From contig OX365937.1 of NCBI GenBank assembly GCA_947243795.1, positions 62,001 to 126,000 on the forward strand: a stretch of 64,000 bases of DNA, written 5' to 3'. Below, one piece after another: positions 18,398 through 27,543 of this stretch (position 1 is the stretch's first letter; every line of letters begins with the position of its first letter). The position numbers and the translations under genes were made by a program. Under the pieces are notes generated by a model that worked only from the letters and a program-made list of their open reading frames with translations, did not search any database and was not told the origin of the DNA. The stretch comes from Saccharomyces uvarum (taxonomy: Eukaryota; Ascomycota; Saccharomycetes; Saccharomycetales; Saccharomycetaceae).

Positions 18398-20137
18398 ATG
18401 ATTGCCTTACCAGAAGAAAAGGCATCTAAAAAGTCCATATGGCAAAGACATAGAGCCTTCCTTAGCGGAATAGTTGCTCTTGTAATCATCGGTACCTTTT
18501 TCCTCACTTCAAGTCTGCACCCACCACCACCACCACCACCCCATGGACGAAAGCCCCCACATGGGGGCAAAGGCGATCGTCACAAGCCCATATGTGAGAA
18601 GATTGATGCCTTAAGTCCATCATTTAACCGTTCCATTGACACAATTCTTCATGACTCTACTTTCAGAAACAACTCCATTGAAAAATTGTCCAACGCTGTT
18701 AAAATCCCCACTGTAGTCCAAGACAAAAACCCCCAGCCTGCAGACGATCCGGATTACTATAAACACTTTTATGAACTACACGATTATTTCAACGAGACCT
18801 TCCCCAATGTGAACAAGCATTTGAAATTGGAGAAGATCAACGAATTGGGTCTTCTTTACACATGGGAAGGCTCTGACCCTGAGTTGAAACCGCTATTGCT
18901 AATGGCCCATCAAGACGTCGTCCCCGTGAACAACGAAACCCTATCATCCTGGAATTTCCCCCCATTTTCCGGTCATTACGATCCAGAGACTGATTTCGTT
19001 TGGGGCCGTGGCTCTAACGATTGTAAGAACTTGTTGATTGCTGAGTTCGAGGCCGTTGAGCAACTGTTGATTGACGGGTTCAAACCAAACAGAACTGTCA
19101 TACTGTCCCTAGGTTTCGACGAAGAAGCTAGTGGTATCCTCGGTGCTGCCAGCTTAGCCTCATTTCTTCATGAGAGATATGGCGATGATAGTATTTACAG
19201 TATCATTGATGAAGGTGAAGGTATCATGGAAGTCGATAAGGATGTCTTTGTTGCCACTCCAATCAACACTGAAAAAGGCTATGTCGACTTCGAAATTAGT
19301 ATCCTAGGTCACGGTGGCCATTCCTCTGTCCCCCCTGATCATACTACAATTGGTATCGCGTCTGAATTGATTTCTGATTTTGAGGCCAACCCATTTGACT
19401 ATGAGTTTGAGTTTGACAATCCAATCTACGGCTTGCTAACATGTGCTGCAGAACATTCCAAATCCTTGAGCAAGGACTTGAAGAAAACAATTTTGGGTGC
19501 ACCCTTCTGTCCTAGAAGGAAGGACAAGCTTGTTGACTTTATCTCCGAGCAAAACCATTTACGTAATTTGATAAGAACCACACAGGCTGTGGATATCATC
19601 AACGGGGGTGTTAAAGCCAATGCCCTACCTGAAACAACCAGATTCTTGATCAACCACAGAGTCAATTTACACTCTTCTGTGTCTGAAGTCTTTGAAAGAA
19701 ACTTGGAATACGCCAAGAAGATCGCCAAGAAATATGGTTACGGGTTGTCCAAGAATGGCGATGATTTCATTATCCCTGAAACCGACTTGGGCCACATTGA
19801 CGTTACTGTTTTGAGAGAATTGGAACCAGCACCATTCTCACCAAATTCTGGCCCTGTTTGGGATGTCTTGGCAGGTACCATTCAAGACGTCTTTGAAAAT
19901 GGTGTCTTACAAAACGATGAAGAATTTTATGTCTCCACCGGTTTATTCTCTGGTAACACAGACACCAAATACTATTGGAATTTGTCTAAGAACATTTATA
20001 GGTTTGTTGGTTCTATTATTGATATTGATTTACTGAAGACTTTACATTCGGTTAACGAACACGTGGATGTACCAGGTCATTTATCCGCTATTGCCTTCGT
20101 TTACGAATATATCGTTAATGTTAATGAATATGCTTAA
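18398..20137 (+). CDS. CPS1: Vacuolar carboxypeptidase S (Cps1)
   Basis: A 579-residue Gly-X carboxypeptidase of the M20 zinc family (S. cerevisiae YJL172W, about 576). It is made as a type II membrane protein, sorted to the vacuole lumen by ubiquitin and multivesicular bodies, and releases amino acids from peptides. Features: a cytosolic tail with lysines near residue 8-12; a membrane segment at about 20-40; a proline-rich stem HPPPPPPPHG; then the peptidase. Metal and catalytic blocks are MAHQDVVPV, WGRGSNDCKN, GFDEEASG, IIDEGEG and the late NEHVDVPG histidine. The run of seven prolines is mostly CCA repeats and looks expanded relative to S. cerevisiae as I recall it. Confidence 0.97.
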   Translation: MIALPEEKASKKSIWQRHRAFLSGIVALVIIGTFFLTSSLHPPPPPPPHGRKPPHGGKGDRHKPICEKIDALSPSFNRSIDTILHDSTFRNNSIEKLSNAVKIPTVVQDKNPQPADDPDYYKHFYELHDYFNETFPNVNKHLKLEKINELGLLYTWEGSDPELKPLLLMAHQDVVPVNNETLSSWNFPPFSGHYDPETDFVWGRGSNDCKNLLIAEFEAVEQLLIDGFKPNRTVILSLGFDEEASGILGAASLASFLHERYGDDSIYSIIDEGEGIMEVDKDVFVATPINTEKGYVDFEISILGHGGHSSVPPDHTTIGIASELISDFEANPFDYEFEFDNPIYGLLTCAAEHSKSLSKDLKKTILGAPFCPRRKDKLVDFISEQNHLRNLIRTTQAVDIINGGVKANALPETTRFLINHRVNLHSSVSEVFERNLEYAKKIAKKYGYGLSKNGDDFIIPETDLGHIDVTVLRELEPAPFSPNSGPVWDVLAGTIQDVFENGVLQNDEEFYVSTGLFSGNTDTKYYWNLSKNIYRFVGSIIDIDLLKTLHSVNEHVDVPGHLSAIAFVYEYIVNVNEYA

Positions 20138-20346
20138 ATAAATCCATACATCAAATAACCAAAAATCTTTTTTTTTTACCTATTTTCTTTTATTTAATTT
20201 ATCTATTCACAAATGTATGTATCAGTATAAAGTAGGGAAAAAAAACCCCACCACTAGTCACACAAACATCAAAAAAAAGAAGTGTGAAACTATAAACTAA
20301 AACTAGTAATAATTTAGTGACCGCACCCTCGTAATATCGAGGCAAA

Positions 20347-21540
20347 TCAAATCAAAAACACTTGTGTAAAAGCAGTGAAAATGGCCATAATGTAATACCA
20401 TACACCGTTTTGCATCTTTGTTAAAGAAATACCATTGGATTTTGATGTAGTACTAGGAGCCGTAGCAGAAATACTCATTAATTGAGAAGAGTACGTTTCG
20501 TCTTGAGGGATAGCAGCCAACAACCCATTAACAGTGTCTGCAGAGACAGTTTGATTAAATATAGTGTCATCAGAGATAAAAGAGACAACGTTCCCACTAG
20601 AATCAAAAACAACACCACCCTTCATGGTACCTGTGGTATTTCTTGTAATGTAACCGTAGGATTGAATACCAGTACCCAAATCTTCAATACCTTGGAAAGT
20701 ATGGAATGTAGAGTATAGATGGTTTTTTTCGGTACCGTTCATGGCTTCGAAAATATCGTATTCACCACATCCACTGGCCCAACATGAACAGTTGGCGTTG
20801 GTTGGATATTGAGAAGTTCTTGCAATATGGTCGTTTAGCAACCAAATGGCTGGCAAGTCATAGTACCCAATAGAACTGCTATTTTTCTCGGTTTCAGTGG
20901 GCATTGTAAATTCAAACAAGAACATCTTTGTTACACCACCAAACCCATAGTAAGCTGGAATACCACTACGGTAAACACCACAATCCTTATCGAAGCCTGA
21001 TTTTGGACACGAAACATTAGAGTAGATTATATATTCTTCATTAGAAGAAATCAAAGTATCATCTGCCAAGACAGTGGCACTACTGGCGCTACCGGTACCA
21101 TTAGAACTAGCGTACGACAAAGCATTACCTAAACAAGGGGAAGCGTCACCTCCATGGTTCAAGAAAGTAACGTTATCAGCCGTCTTTGAGCTGGAGTCAT
21201 AGTAGGCCGAACGACTCCAATCAGAAGAACTTCTATTGTTGTTGACGGTGAATCCAGTGGAAGTGTAAAAGGCAAATTGTTTCAACTTTAATGGACCACG
21301 GAAATGAACAGACAAGTACTCTGCCAATGGGGCGTTTTCACCAGAAAACCACTGTTTGTCACCCACTTCACAAGCACATGTGTCATTCTTGGTAATATCT
21401 GTAAACTTTTTCACGTTAGTGTAGGTACCTGCAAAACCAACGTTCGTGAAATCCAGCTTCTGATACGACTGAGGTCCGCTTGCAGCAGCAACTGTGTGCA
21501 ACAGAAACACACACACGGAAAGGACTATACTTTGCAACAT
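20347..21540 (-). CDS. TOH1: GPI-anchored cell-wall protein Toh1
   Basis: The ATG at 21540 gives 397 residues (S. cerevisiae YJL171C about 396); an upstream open stretch starts only with GTG. Toh1 is a homologue of Tos1, a glycoside-hydrolase-like (GH132-type) cell-surface family of unproven activity. A signal peptide occupies about residues 1-20. The mature part has many N-glycosylation sequons and regularly placed cysteines, including CSCWASGCGEYDIFEAMNG around the middle, which resembles a laminarinase-like catalytic site pattern. The C-terminus ends in a hydrophobic segment (YYIMAIFTAFTQVFLI), the expected GPI-attachment signal. Convergent with CPS1 across 209 bp. Confidence 0.93.
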   Translation of the reverse strand: MLQSIVLSVCVFLLHTVAAASGPQSYQKLDFTNVGFAGTYTNVKKFTDITKNDTCACEVGDKQWFSGENAPLAEYLSVHFRGPLKLKQFAFYTSTGFTVNNNRSSSDWSRSAYYDSSSKTADNVTFLNHGGDASPCLGNALSYASSNGTGSASSATVLADDTLISSNEEYIIYSNVSCPKSGFDKDCGVYRSGIPAYYGFGGVTKMFLFEFTMPTETEKNSSSIGYYDLPAIWLLNDHIARTSQYPTNANCSCWASGCGEYDIFEAMNGTEKNHLYSTFHTFQGIEDLGTGIQSYGYITRNTTGTMKGGVVFDSSGNVVSFISDDTIFNQTVSADTVNGLLAAIPQDETYSSQLMSISATAPSTTSKSNGISLTKMQNGVWYYIMAIFTAFTQVFLI

Positions 21541-21779
21541 AACTCTTAATTCTGTATGCTTTGTTAGCTTTACCACTTGTTTTTTTCAAACGATCCTTAG
21601 ATAAGATCTGTTTCTCGAGGATTTTTGGGTTCCTATAAATAACTAAGCCGGAAACAAAGACAAAAAGAAAAGAGCGGAACCGAGAGTGAAAAAAAAACAG
21701 GATCCCTTGCAGGTTATGGTAAAAAGTGGAAAATAGAGGCTGTGAAGGAAAACGGGGCTAATTTTGTTTTGGCGTCTAT

Positions 21780-22415
21780 CTATCGAGTTTCCTTGTAGAG
21801 AAGGGCTATAAATAATATCAGTACAGAATCTATGATGAGGCCAAGCAAAGAGCGGAAATTCCAGTCGCGGAAACTTTTACGTAATGAATCGTGCGTCGCC
21901 AAGACATCACTAGCCACTTTCTTCAGGAAGGCGTAGCGGTACTTCTCTAGGGCCTCTTCATCGCCCTCGGGTTGTTCCGCGCCCGCTTTTACGGAAGACA
22001 ACTGTGTATCGTCGACATTGAGGTTGTTATAGTCTTCTTCGCTGGTGCTATCGGTAAGATCTTGAATGATGCGGATCTCCTGTAGCACTTCTTTCTTCAG
22101 GTGCACTAGTGATCTTTTCTTGAGGATATCTCGTTCATAGAACCCCGGGTACTCGTCTTCTTGAAAGTTTTGAAATTCCAGTTCGTGTGGTTGCCAAAAT
22201 TGCAGGTACCACCAACTTAAAAGATTTACCAACCAGAAAATGGGGCACAGGATGCCGAAAACAAAAAACCTTGGTAGCCAAGGTTGCATGGGTACGCTCA
22301 TTTGACATGATTTACATTGGCAATGGTATTTTTTCATCCAAGGGTTCTCATCATCTTCGAAGGGTGCGGTTAGTTGCCTAGTTTTATTCTTTCTGCTGGA
22401 TGCTAAAATTGGCAT
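21780..22415 (-). CDS. ASG7: a-cell-specific protein Asg7
   Basis: A 211-residue protein (S. cerevisiae YJL170C, 209). Asg7 is made only in MATa cells; after mating it works with alpha-factor-receptor-side Ste3 to move Ste4 to internal membranes and shut off pheromone signalling in the zygote. Two hydrophobic spans are visible, about residues 48-72 (FFVFGILCPIFWLVNLLSWWY) and near the C-terminus (about 188-208). Between them lies an acidic, charged loop. Its promoter carries a clear alpha2-Mcm1 operator at 22545-22574, which independently supports the identification. Confidence 0.93.
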   Translation of the reverse strand: MPILASSRKNKTRQLTAPFEDDENPWMKKYHCQCKSCQMSVPMQPWLPRFFVFGILCPIFWLVNLLSWWYLQFWQPHELEFQNFQEDEYPGFYERDILKKRSLVHLKKEVLQEIRIIQDLTDSTSEEDYNNLNVDDTQLSSVKAGAEQPEGDEEALEKYRYAFLKKVASDVLATHDSLRKSFRDWNFRSLLGLIIDSVLILFIALLYKETR

Positions 22416-22850
22416 GTTTTTCGTTTCTATTCTAGGGGATTGGTAGCACTAGAGCATAGACATTATACGATATAAAATAGTTCTTAAAACTATCCTTGGT
22501 TCTATTGTCCCTTTATATGTTTCCCATTAGCGTATTGTATTTACCATGTAAATTTCCCGATGCGGTAATTACGTTTCAAAGTCATTTCAACTGGCATAAT
22601 GACAGCAAAAAAAAATAAAAATACTTGAAACATCCCATTTTTTTAGGAATCGCCTTTGTCTTAAAAATGTATCACTTTGCTTATCGATAATATTGTCCTA
22701 TAATGAGCGTATTACTTAAACATATATTAGAAAAGAGAGGGAAATAAACAATAAGAAAAAAATAGTTTAGAAATTACAATTACAGCTATATTACAGGACT
22801 TTCAATAGGGTGAAAAAAGTAAAAACAGCCCTATATACATGACCGATCAA
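22416..22850. other. Intergenic region ASG7 promoter and SET2 3' flank
   Basis: 435 bp. The alpha2-Mcm1 operator lies 130 bp upstream of ASG7. The rest is AT-rich SET2 3' sequence. Confidence 0.6.
22545..22574. promoter_or_regulatory. alpha2-Mcm1 operator of ASG7
   Basis: CATGTAAATTTCCC and GGTAATTACGT flank a short spacer. This is the arrangement of a-specific-gene operators: two alpha2 half-sites (CATGTAAAT and ATTACGT) around a central Mcm1 site (TTTCCCNNNNCGG). Only the downstream G of the Mcm1 dyad and one end base look non-consensus. It should give repression in MATalpha and diploid cells and Mcm1-driven expression in MATa. Confidence 0.85.
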
Positions 22851-25070
22851 TTATGATGATGTCGAAGGTGGAGGAGAAGACATCCTGGTTGATGCCGATG
22901 CCGATGCCGATGCCGAAGTCGATGCCTTTTTTTGCTTCTTTTTGAGAATTATCTTATCCATATAGGACTTTATGAATTCTTTAACTTTATGTCTTTTCTC
23001 TTTGCTCAGATCATCGGGTGGTGCCCTCGATAAATCTTTTTTTAGTTCCTTTGTGGTTAATATTTTTACAATATCTTTAGCACATTGCTTGATATTTTCA
23101 TGATCAAACTGTTTACTTTGCGGATTGCTTCTTATTAGATTTGGCACGAAGGACGCGAAAAATTTATTCCAGCTGTGCTCCAATCTTTGAGATTGCGAGA
23201 CAGTTTTTCTTTTCAAACGCTTGGCCTCCCTAGCTTCCACTAGTTTTTTAGCCTCTTCCTTTTGTACTTCCTTTTGCTTGTTAGCTTCTGCTATGATATC
23301 TTCCAAGACACTTTTCCTTTCGTTTTCAAGCTTTAGCTTTTGTTTCAAACTTTCCAGTTCTTCTTGTTTAGCTCTTTCTAAAGCGTTTCTTTCATATTCG
23401 AGTCTTTTGCGTTTCTTCCTTTCGTACTCTTCATCGCTCAGTTTGTGTTTCTTAAGATCCGAAGCATTAGCGGTTTTCACAATTCCACCAGTAGTCATGG
23501 AATCTACCGGTGTGCTTGATCTTGAATTAAATGTCTTTGAAGACCCTGTAGGAGGGTAGTGTAGTTTTGTTTTTTGTTCTGCATTATAATACAAAGGACG
23601 GCCATTTTCATGAATGACTTCCCAGCCTGGGGGCAATCTAATTCTCCTTAAATCTATCATTTTACTAGATGCAACATTAATGTCTTTCTTGGTAATTCTT
23701 TTATAGGTTTCAAAATTCGACCATTTTTCTAATAATTCATCACATTCCGGTTTTAAGTCTGCACATTCCACAGATAGCATTGTTATATTATCACCAATTT
23801 GTGATGATAAGATACCATTTTTGGTCGTCTTGGGTAGTTCTAATAAGAAGTCCAGAATTTTTTTGATCATTGACCTTTTGTCATCTTCCTCACTGTCGAT
23901 TTCATCTTCTCGTTGCATTTGTTGTTCTTTTGGGTCAAACAATTTAAGCATTTTACTGAAACACGTATAACCATGCAGTTTGATAGCTTGGTGGCGCAAA
24001 GAAGTGTCGTCGATGGTGAAAAGCCTATTCAATAGTTTGGACGCGATAACTTTATTATCTTGTTGTAGTAATACACTCATAATTTTCGTGACATCCATGG
24101 GATCATCAATAGGGTTGATTTCCAAGGACTGTAGGAATTCAATGTTTATGTTTTCATTTTCATTCTTGACGATTGGTTCGCCATTTAATTTTTTCAATTT
24201 TAACCATTTTTTCTCCATAGAAACGGTGACTCCCAAGGCATCAGCAATGTTTTGAGGTAGTAATGATGCCGCATCAGTTTGTGTCTTACCACCAAGAAAC
24301 CCAATACAGTTTGGTTCTTCACAATAACATTTTTGAGCCTGAGCACCATACCGATCCACGTTATAGTCAAAAGTGATTTCCTCACCTCTCAGGATTTTCC
24401 TTTGAGCAAAAATACCCATGCGCAGTTTACCCTTGACGACCCATTTATTGACGTATGCATTAGGACTACAAGAGTGGTTACAAAATCTCGCTAATGAACC
24501 CTTTATTGTTGCATCGATAAATTCGCCGTTTTGCAACATCATAAAATAAAAATGCTTGAAATGACGTTGGTCGTAGTCTATTAATCTATCTCTGAACTCC
24601 ATCTCCTCAATTACTTCACCTTTATATTCGTAGATAAACTGGTTTGCCTCTATATCCTGTTCAGCTCGAACACCATACCCTTTAAATTTCGTCTTGAATA
24701 TGGCTATTGGAGCATACTGCTTTTTCTGGAACCTTTGGTTTTGGCAGTTATCGCCACAAGTCAAACACAAGTCGTTTACACACTCTATTAACGTGAGCCT
24801 GTTAATACAGTCAGAATCCTCGTCACAGGCATGATTGACCCCATCAGAGAATTCTTCATAACAGTCACACTCCATGAAATCATTATTTTTAAACGTCCCG
24901 ATCCTCTTATTCGCATATATACAGTCTTCCAAGTTTTCAAATTTGGTCAAAACCTCCTTCGTAGAATCGGGCTCCTGATCAAATAGCTTTAGAGCATTGC
25001 GACCCTCGTCATTGAGACTGGGTACCTCTTTTTCATCTTCCGATGCACTTACACTGTGATTCATCGACAT
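22851..25070 (-). CDS. SET2: Histone H3 lysine-36 methyltransferase Set2
   Basis: From the ATG at 25070 (aligning with the S. cerevisiae start) the protein has 739 residues (YJL168C, 733). Set2 rides with elongating RNA polymerase II and methylates H3K36, which suppresses cryptic transcription through Rpd3S. Domains in order: AWS cysteine cluster (about 62-118), SET domain (about 119-240; catalytic blocks [12 protein letters not shown] near 195 and [11 protein letters not shown]), post-[11 protein letters not shown], a coiled-coil middle, a WW domain at about 477-505 ([18 protein letters not shown]), a long basic helix, and the C-terminal SRI domain binding phosphorylated Rpb1. The C-terminus has a Ser-Ala repeat from a GATGCC hexamer. 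Confidence 0.98.
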   Translation of the reverse strand: MSMNHSVSASEDEKEVPSLNDEGRNALKLFDQEPDSTKEVLTKFENLEDCIYANKRIGTFKNNDFMECDCYEEFSDGVNHACDEDSDCINRLTLIECVNDLCLTCGDNCQNQRFQKKQYAPIAIFKTKFKGYGVRAEQDIEANQFIYEYKGEVIEEMEFRDRLIDYDQRHFKHFYFMMLQNGEFIDATIKGSLARFCNHSCSPNAYVNKWVVKGKLRMGIFAQRKILRGEEITFDYNVDRYGAQAQKCYCEEPNCIGFLGGKTQTDAASLLPQNIADALGVTVSMEKKWLKLKKLNGEPIVKNENENINIEFLQSLEINPIDDPMDVTKIMSVLLQQDNKVIASKLLNRLFTIDDTSLRHQAIKLHGYTCFSKMLKLFDPKEQQMQREDEIDSEEDDKRSMIKKILDFLLELPKTTKNGILSSQIGDNITMLSVECADLKPECDELLEKWSNFETYKRITKKDINVASSKMIDLRRIRLPPGWEVIHENGRPLYYNAEQKTKLHYPPTGSSKTFNSRSSTPVDSMTTGGIVKTANASDLKKHKLSDEEYERKKRKRLEYERNALERAKQEELESLKQKLKLENERKSVLEDIIAEANKQKEVQKEEAKKLVEAREAKRLKRKTVSQSQRLEHSWNKFFASFVPNLIRSNPQSKQFDHENIKQCAKDIVKILTTKELKKDLSRAPPDDLSKEKRHKVKEFIKSYMDKIILKKKQKKASTSASASASASTRMSSPPPSTSS
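22891..22926. repeat. GATGCC hexanucleotide repeat inside SET2
   Basis: Four tandem GATGCC copies, one GAAGTC variant and one more GATGCC. In the SET2 frame (reverse strand) this encodes alternating Ser-Ala just after the SRI domain, where S. cerevisiae has only a short SSAS, as I recall it. Confidence 0.8.
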
Positions 25071-25656
25071 AATCACGTAACAACGACCGGGAAAAAGGGA
25101 GGAAGCTAGCAGCACGACTATGCGGTTCTTTATCACACAATCAAAGAACCCCTTTCAAAAGCTCTCAACGTGATCCTATGCCCTGATAAACAATCATCAA
25201 TTCCTCAATGATTCTAATAGTTTCTTAGAATTTTTCACATGATTACAGTTAATGAAAGAAAGACGTTGAAAGTGACTGGACACGTGACCCCAGCTTATAA
25301 CACCAAAGGCTGTAGCCATACCTGCAATACAGTTGAAACGTGTACGGAGCCTTAGCATTGATGCATCCACTATCCCCGGTGCCAGCTGAGGACCCTCGAT
25401 GAGCACTTCAAGGCCCTTCAGCTCTCTCTTCTCAACAGTCGAAGCTGGCTTCTTCTCGCTGTTCTAAACGAACCGCTTCGAGGGAAAAGACCGATAAATA
25501 GAGGAAGCAACCGCAAGAAATATATATAAACGCATGGCGAAATTTGGGCTTGGTGGAAGAGTGTTCGTTCCATTCGTTTTGGATTTCGTGATCAGAAGCT
25601 AACCAACAGGCATTGGACACACACACACACACACACATATATACATATATACAGAG
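25071..25656. other. Divergent promoter region SET2/ERG20
   Basis: 586 bp. The ERG20 side ends in an AC repeat followed by alternating AT just before the start codon. A CACGTG box lies near 25281-25286. No gene was seen. Confidence 0.5.
25619..25636 (+). repeat. (AC)n microsatellite in the ERG20 leader
   Basis: About nine AC units running straight into ATATATACATATATAC, ending 20 bp before the ERG20 ATG. It would lie in the 5' leader or at the transcription start. Confidence 0.8.
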
Positions 25657-26715
25657 ATGGCTTCAGAAAAGGAAATTAAAAGAGAGAAATTCTTGAGCGT
25701 TTTCCCTAAACTAGTGGAAGAATTAAATGCATCGCTTTTGGCCTATGGTATGCCCAAGGAAGCATGCGACTGGTACGCCCATTCATTGAACTACAACACT
25801 CCAGGCGGTAAATTGAACAGGGGGTTGTCTGTCGTGGACACCTACACCATCCTATCCAACAAGACCATTGACCAATTGAGCCAAGAGGAATACGAAAAAG
25901 TTGCCATCTTGGGGTGGTGTATTGAGTTGTTGCAAGCCTACTTCTTGGTCGCCGATGACATGATGGACAAGTCCATCACCAGAAGAGGCCAACCATGTTG
26001 GTACAAGGTCCCTGAAGTCGGGGAAATTGCCATCAACGACGCCTTCATGTTAGAGGCTGCCATCTACAAGCTTTTGAAGTCCCACTTCAGAAACGAAAAA
26101 TACTACATAGACGTGACCGAATTGTTCCATGAAGTTACTTTCCAAACCGAATTGGGCCAATTGATGGACTTGATCACCGCACCTGAAGACAGTGTCGACT
26201 TGAACAAGTTCTCTTTGAAGAAGCATTCCTTCATAGTGACTTTCAAGACCGCTTACTACTCCTTTTACTTGCCTGTTGCCCTGGCCATGTTCGTTGCCGG
26301 CATCACCGACGAAAAGGATTTGAAGCAAGCTAAGGACGTCTTGATCCCATTGGGTGAATACTTCCAAATCCAAGACGACTACTTGGACTGTTTCGGTACC
26401 CCAGAACAGATCGGTAAAATCGGTACAGACATCCAAGACAACAAATGTTCATGGGTCATCAACAAAGCTTTGGACCTTGCCTCTGCAGAACAAAGAAAGA
26501 CCCTGGATGAAAACTATGGTAGAAAGGACTCCGTCGCAGAAGCCAAGTGTAAGAAAATCTTCAACGACTTGAAAATCGATCAATTATACGAAGAATACGA
26601 AGAGTCCATCGCCAAAGATTTGAAATTGAAAATTTCTCAAGTTGACGAGTCTCGTGGTTTCAAGGCCGATGTCTTGACTGCGTTTTTGAACAAAGTCTAC
26701 AAGAGAAGCAAATAA
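25657..26715 (+). CDS. ERG20: Farnesyl diphosphate synthase Erg20
   Basis: A 352-residue enzyme equal in length to S. cerevisiae Erg20 (YJL167W), differing at about 14 positions as far as I recall. It joins isopentenyl diphosphate to dimethylallyl and then geranyl diphosphate to make FPP, the precursor of sterols, dolichol, ubiquinone, heme A and prenyl anchors. The first Asp-rich motif DDMMD is at residues 100-104 and the second DDYLD at 240-244. Aromatic Tyr95 and Phe96 at the fourth and fifth positions before the first motif are the chain-length gate of eukaryotic FPP synthases. Codon use is strongly biased, so expression is high. The differences are the main evidence that this is not S. 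cerevisiae. Confidence 0.99.
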   Translation: MASEKEIKREKFLSVFPKLVEELNASLLAYGMPKEACDWYAHSLNYNTPGGKLNRGLSVVDTYTILSNKTIDQLSQEEYEKVAILGWCIELLQAYFLVADDMMDKSITRRGQPCWYKVPEVGEIAINDAFMLEAAIYKLLKSHFRNEKYYIDVTELFHEVTFQTELGQLMDLITAPEDSVDLNKFSLKKHSFIVTFKTAYYSFYLPVALAMFVAGITDEKDLKQAKDVLIPLGEYFQIQDDYLDCFGTPEQIGKIGTDIQDNKCSWVINKALDLASAEQRKTLDENYGRKDSVAEAKCKKIFNDLKIDQLYEEYEESIAKDLKLKISQVDESRGFKADVLTAFLNKVYKRSK

Positions 26716-26851
26716 GCCTACAAGTTTGCGTAGCAAATAACCGATAAAAAACTAAATAAACATGAAATAAATGTGGATAATGTATAAGAAATTAATATAT
26801 CTCCAGTAAAATATAGTATAAACTTCCAAATTGTTAGTGACATTTATCGTT

Positions 26852-26885
26852 TCACGTGACCGGAAGCCGATTTTTTCCAGCCAAT
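26852..26885. promoter_or_regulatory. Cbf1 site and CCAAT box of QCR8
   Basis: A palindromic TCACGTGA (26852-26859) fits Cbf1/Cpf1, and CCAAT at 26881-26885 fits the Hap2/3/4/5 respiratory activator. The S. cerevisiae QCR8 promoter is known to use Hap2/3/4, Abf1 and Cpf1, so the pair agrees; I found no clean Abf1 site. Confidence 0.7.
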
Positions 26886-27066
26886 AAAAACGGAGAAAAA
26901 CCTGGCCGGAAATTACGGGTAGTACGTAAAGGGAACTCGAGCCACCCCCCAAAAACCTACCCATATAATAATAGGAAAGCAACAACCTCATCTCTCAAAC
27001 GATATTTATTTACAGACCGCTTAGTTAAGAATCATATAGCGTAGTGCGTTAGATAACAAGTAATCG

Positions 27067-27091
27067 ACACAACACAACACAACACAACACA
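27067..27091 (+). repeat. Pentanucleotide repeat in the QCR8 leader
   Basis: Five exact ACACA units in tandem ending 14 bp before the QCR8 start codon, so probably in the mRNA leader. It gives an unstructured, G-free leader. Confidence 0.85.
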
Positions 27092-27105
27092 ATAGCTAAG
27101 AAATA

Positions 27106-27390
27106 ATGGGTCCTCCAAGCGGTAAGACTTATATGGGATGGTGGGGTCACATGGGTGGTCCAAAGCAAAAGGGTATAACTGCATACGCAGTGTCTCCATA
27201 CGCCCAAAAACCATTACAAGGTATATTCCACAACGCCGTATTCAACACTTTCAGGAGATTCAAGTCTCAGTTCCTTTACGTTTTAATACCTGCAGGGATT
27301 TATTGGTATTGGTGGAAGAACGGTAACGAATACAATGAATATCTATATAGCAAAGCTGGTAAAGAAGAATTAGAAAGGGTTAACGTTTAG
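27106..27390 (+). CDS. QCR8: Cytochrome bc1 complex subunit 8 (Qcr8)
   Basis: A 94-residue protein matching S. cerevisiae Qcr8 (YJL166W) in length and almost all residues. It is subunit VIII of ubiquinol-cytochrome c reductase in the mitochondrial inner membrane and joins cytochrome b early in assembly. The N-terminus (GPPSGKTYMGWWGHMGG) is conserved and not a cleaved presequence. One membrane helix lies at about residues 53-72 (FLYVLIPAGIYWYWW). The promoter carries CCAAT and Cbf1 sites consistent with respiratory control. Confidence 0.98.
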   Translation: MGPPSGKTYMGWWGHMGGPKQKGITAYAVSPYAQKPLQGIFHNAVFNTFRRFKSQFLYVLIPAGIYWYWWKNGNEYNEYLYSKAGKEELERVNV

Positions 27391-27543
27391 TGTCATTTAC
27401 CTCACATAACCGATCTTTTGGTCCTAAAACTTATATATATTCTGTTTACAAAACAAAAAAAAGAACCCAATCAATTTATTTATTTATTTATTTAGAGTAT
27501 TAGTGATAATAAATACATTATGCATTTTTCTTTTTGTATGTTC

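Larger units (their letters stand above)
26716..27105. other. Intergenic region ERG20 to QCR8
   Basis: 390 bp holding the ERG20 3' end and the QCR8 promoter; its elements are listed separately. Confidence 0.6.
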
